From NCBI RefSeq assembly GCF_023715205.1, contig NZ_JAMBNR010000001.1, positions 426,877-490,876 on the forward strand: a DNA stretch of 64,000 bases. The letters run 5' to 3'. The notes under the pieces were generated by a model. The model was not told the origin of the DNA, did no database searches, and saw only the letters and a list, made by a program, of their open reading frames with translations. The stretch is from Mesobacillus maritimus. GTDB taxonomy: Bacteria; Bacillota; Bacilli; Bacillales; Cytobacillaceae. Both the position numbers and the translations under genes were made by a program. Positions 61,792-64,000 of the stretch are shown one piece after another; positions within the stretch are counted from its first letter, which is position 1; each line of letters begins with the position of its first letter.

Positions 61792-62790
61792 TCAAAAGAA
61801 TAAATTCAATATTAAATAAACCAAGCCTGCAAGAGTTGCTGAAATCGGAAGCGTAATGACCCAGGTAATAAGCATTCGCTGTGCTGTTCCCCATTTGACC
61901 CCTTTTAGGCGGTGGGAAGCTCCTACTCCCATGATAGAAGAGGAAATTACGTGAGTTGTACTTACTGGTAAATGAATATAGGTTGCTCCAAAAATAATTA
62001 AAGCACCAGTTAAGTCGGCAGCAACTCCATTGACTGGGCGAATCTTCATGATGTTTCCGCCAACGGTTTTAATAATTTTCCATCCACCAACTGATGTACC
62101 TAGTCCCATGGCAGTCGCACAAGCCAATTGTACCCAAAACGGAACATCGTCTGTTGTTAAATGACCACTCGCAATTAACGCCATCGTAATGATTCCCATT
62201 GCTTTTTGAGCATCATTTGTTCCGTGGGAATAAGCCTGGACAGCTGCCGTAACAATTTGAAAACGACGGAAATTTTTATTTGTCTTCGCTAAGTTGTTGT
62301 TTTTAAATATGATTTTAAAAAGACTGTAAACCAAATACCCAACGGCAAATGCAAGAATCGGAGAAATAATCAGTGCTTGGATAATTTTAAGAAAACCTGA
62401 ATAATTTAATGAACTAAATCCTGCGGCTGCAATTGCCGCCCCTGCAATCGATCCAATGATGGCATGGGAGGAACTACTAGGAATACCGTAATACCAAGTA
62501 ATCAAGTTCCAGGCAATCGCTGAAATCAACGCCGCTAAAATAACGACAGATCCATTTTCTAGGGTGAATGGGTCAACAATATCCTTTGTGATTGCCTTTG
62601 CCACTCCAGTAAATGTCATTGCCCCTATAAAGTTCATTACCGCAGCAAGTAAAATCGCATGTCTTGGTTTTAGCGCCTTTGTTGAAACAGAAGTTGCAAT
62701 TGCATTAGCTGTGTCATGAAACCCGTTAATAAAGTCAAATGCCAAGGCGAAAATGACAATTAAGATTGTTAAAATAAAAAGGGCATCCAT
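61792..62790 (-). CDS. pit: Low-affinity inorganic phosphate transporter (Pit family)
   Basis: A 332-residue membrane protein with about 10 helices. Both halves of the inverted repeat carry the PiT signature: GFHDTANAIATSVSTKAL near residue 24 and SHGTNDAQKAMGIITMAL near 188. It imports metal-phosphate with protons. It is the second gene of an operon, 13 bases after the DUF47 gene; that pairing is the standard Bacillus Pit arrangement. ATG follows AAGGAG. Confidence 0.94.
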   Translation of the reverse strand: MDALFILTILIVIFALAFDFINGFHDTANAIATSVSTKALKPRHAILLAAVMNFIGAMTFTGVAKAITKDIVDPFTLENGSVVILAALISAIAWNLITWYYGIPSSSSHAIIGSIAGAAIAAAGFSSLNYSGFLKIIQALIISPILAFAVGYLVYSLFKIIFKNNNLAKTNKNFRRFQIVTAAVQAYSHGTNDAQKAMGIITMALIASGHLTTDDVPFWVQLACATAMGLGTSVGGWKIIKTVGGNIMKIRPVNGVAADLTGALIIFGATYIHLPVSTTHVISSSIMGVGASHRLKGVKWGTAQRMLITWVITLPISATLAGLVYLILNLFF

Positions 62791-62803
62791 TTGTCAAAAC
62801 TCC

Positions 62804-63421
62804 TTATGCATTTTTCATGATGATGGTTTCTAAAGTGTTGGCGACATTTTGGCAATAATCTGCAATGTCCTCAAGGGTCTCATATATTTCTTTGTATTGA
62901 ATGATACGAATTGGATCTTTCTCAACAGAGAAAAGATGTTTGATGGCTTGACGTTGAACGCCATCACATTTTGATTCATACTCTTTGATTCGAATGGCAT
63001 GGTCCCGAATTTGCGGAAGTTTTTTTGTTGATAGCAGCTCTACGGATTCTTGAATTTCAAATGAACATTGTTTAATCGCATCCACAAATTGCAGCATATA
63101 TTCATCCGCATTTAAAATCGAATACATTTCAAATAGATCCGCGCAATGCTCAAGTCCGTCTAATACATCATCCATACTCATGCTCAGAGCTAGGATATCT
63201 TCTCGTTCAATGGGAGTGATAAAGGCATTGTTTAGTTCCTTAATCACTTCATGAACATAACCGTCTCCCTTCGTTTCAAATCCCTTCATCTTCTCAGAAA
63301 AAATTTTAAGATCGCTGACATGTTTTAATTTATAATCAGAAAAATATTCAGCCGCCTCTTTTAGATTGGAAGAAATGTCATTCAATAAGTTTGAAAACTT
63401 ATCCTTTTTCTTAAAACTCAT
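62804..63421 (-). CDS. DUF47 (PhoU-like) accessory protein of Pit
   Basis: A 205-residue all-helical PhoU-fold protein. It has DYKLKHVSDLKIFSEKMKGFETKGDGYVHEVIKELNNAFITPIEREDILAL, with the EtKGD and PIEReD motifs near residues 51 and 72, and a second KEYESKCDG motif in the C-terminal half, as usual for DUF47. Such proteins regulate the Pit transporter encoded next. ATG follows GGGGG. First gene of the operon; no PhoP-like box was found upstream. Confidence 0.93.
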   Translation of the reverse strand: MSFKKKDKFSNLLNDISSNLKEAAEYFSDYKLKHVSDLKIFSEKMKGFETKGDGYVHEVIKELNNAFITPIEREDILALSMSMDDVLDGLEHCADLFEMYSILNADEYMLQFVDAIKQCSFEIQESVELLSTKKLPQIRDHAIRIKEYESKCDGVQRQAIKHLFSVEKDPIRIIQYKEIYETLEDIADYCQNVANTLETIIMKNA

Positions 63422-64000
63422 TATGTAACCCCCAAAATATAAATACGAAACGAAATTTATTTTACTCCTCTTTTAGAAAATTAGGAAGTATTTTTTCGAC
63501 AAAATTTTCAACTTTGTTTCGTTAAGTTTAAGTATCTTATTTAAATGCCTAAATTATGATAAAGATTTAAAATTGAAGTACGCGATGAAAATTGCGGGCA
63601 TATGCTGGGTTAAAATACAGGTGAAAAGAATGAAGGGATATGCATTATTTTCCAGATTCTTACTTGTACCATTTTTCATCAAGATGGGGTTAGAACAGAA
63701 GAGCACCAGCTACTTGAAACCATCCTTAACAGCATCAAAAAGGATGCCACAACACTGGGACTTTATCGACAAATATCCCAATTGGCCCCAAACCAAGACC
63801 ATCGACATTCGAATCCAACAACTTGTTAAAGTGAAAAAAGCACATCTATCCCACTTTCCCAATCTGTATACTCAACTACCATGAAAATAAACTTCCGTAA
63901 CTTGGAAAAAAGGCAATACTAAAGAAAACGCAGCTCATTCGTTTTTTTTAAGAGAGGAGCGCCTGATTCGTTGGTTTTATTGAGGTAGATCTACTGGATT
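63422..64000. other. Right-hand end, no convincing gene
   Basis: Nearly 580 bases. A 103-codon plus-strand frame at 63573-63884 has no ribosome binding site. An overlapping shorter frame that reads TIFHQDGVRTEEHQLLETILNSIKKD looks more protein-like but lacks a start. This may be a frameshifted remnant of a small gene, or chance. Confidence 0.35.

Noticed and set aside
63422..63560. PhoP box in front of the DUF47-pit operon
   Set aside because: The upstream region was read for 11-base-spaced TTAACA-like hexamers and none was found.
1..64000. CRISPR arrays, tRNA or rRNA genes, prophage or toxin-antitoxin modules
   Set aside because: No regularly spaced repeats, cloverleaf sequences, rRNA stretches, phage structural genes or paired toxin-antitoxin frames were recognised.

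Overview
The window is chromosomal DNA from a low-GC, endospore-forming Firmicute of the Bacillaceae type. Evidence for this is a complete gerA-type germinant receptor operon, an LTA synthase, an RNase J paralog, strong AGGAGG-like ribosome binding sites with many TTG and GTG starts, an L-box lysine riboswitch, a yybP-ykoY riboswitch, and FNR, cre and PhoP-like sites of Bacillus type. No rRNA, tRNA, CRISPR array, prophage or intact transposase was found. The window opens inside a prolyl aminopeptidase-like gene.

Region 1 (1-27 kb) is a mosaic of short metabolic and detoxification units. It holds sirtuin, an SDR/quinone reductase pair with a divergent LysR gene, an M20 peptidase, DinB, a thioesterase, a NarK-like nitrate transporter fused to a PAS domain behind an FNR box, hyi-garR, Nudix, and a peroxiredoxin with an in-frame UGA at its catalytic position. 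It ends with ppx and ppk1, the latter with a PhoP-like promoter. Eight copies of a GGTGCC(T/A)GGCACC-centred palindrome lie between genes here, and none occurs in the remaining 37 kb. A decayed methyltransferase gene lies at 5.6-5.9 kb.

Region 2 (27-41 kb) holds a flavin monooxygenase, a DUF4145 protein, the gerXA-gerXC-gerXB operon with a divergent small two-helix D-subunit-like gene, LTA synthase, an RNase J paralog and a truncated haemoglobin. Two of three related ~180-bp elements lie here. They have ISL3-like ends and AT-rich 8-9 bp target duplications; the third copy is at 1.5 kb.

Region 3 (41-50 kb) has a lysine riboswitch controlling dapA, hemolysin III, a nucleoside hydrolase/MFS operon, DUF3231 and small membrane proteins. 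It also has a manganese-type (yybP-ykoY) riboswitch that ends in two consecutive terminators with no manganese exporter behind it.

Region 4 (50-64 kb) has a two-gene chromate transporter, a HAD phosphatase, WrbA, a GNAT enzyme, a DUF2383 protein, two tiny membrane proteins, an NhaC-family antiporter convergent with a malic enzyme and its divergent LysR gene, a tandemly duplicated YppF-like pair each with its own cre-like site, and the Pit/DUF47 phosphate uptake operon.

The strongest unusual signal is the peroxiredoxin at 19042-19509. The UGA replaces the peroxidatic cysteine of an otherwise intact gene and is followed by a hairpin at the spacing of a bacterial SECIS element, which suggests a selenoprotein.
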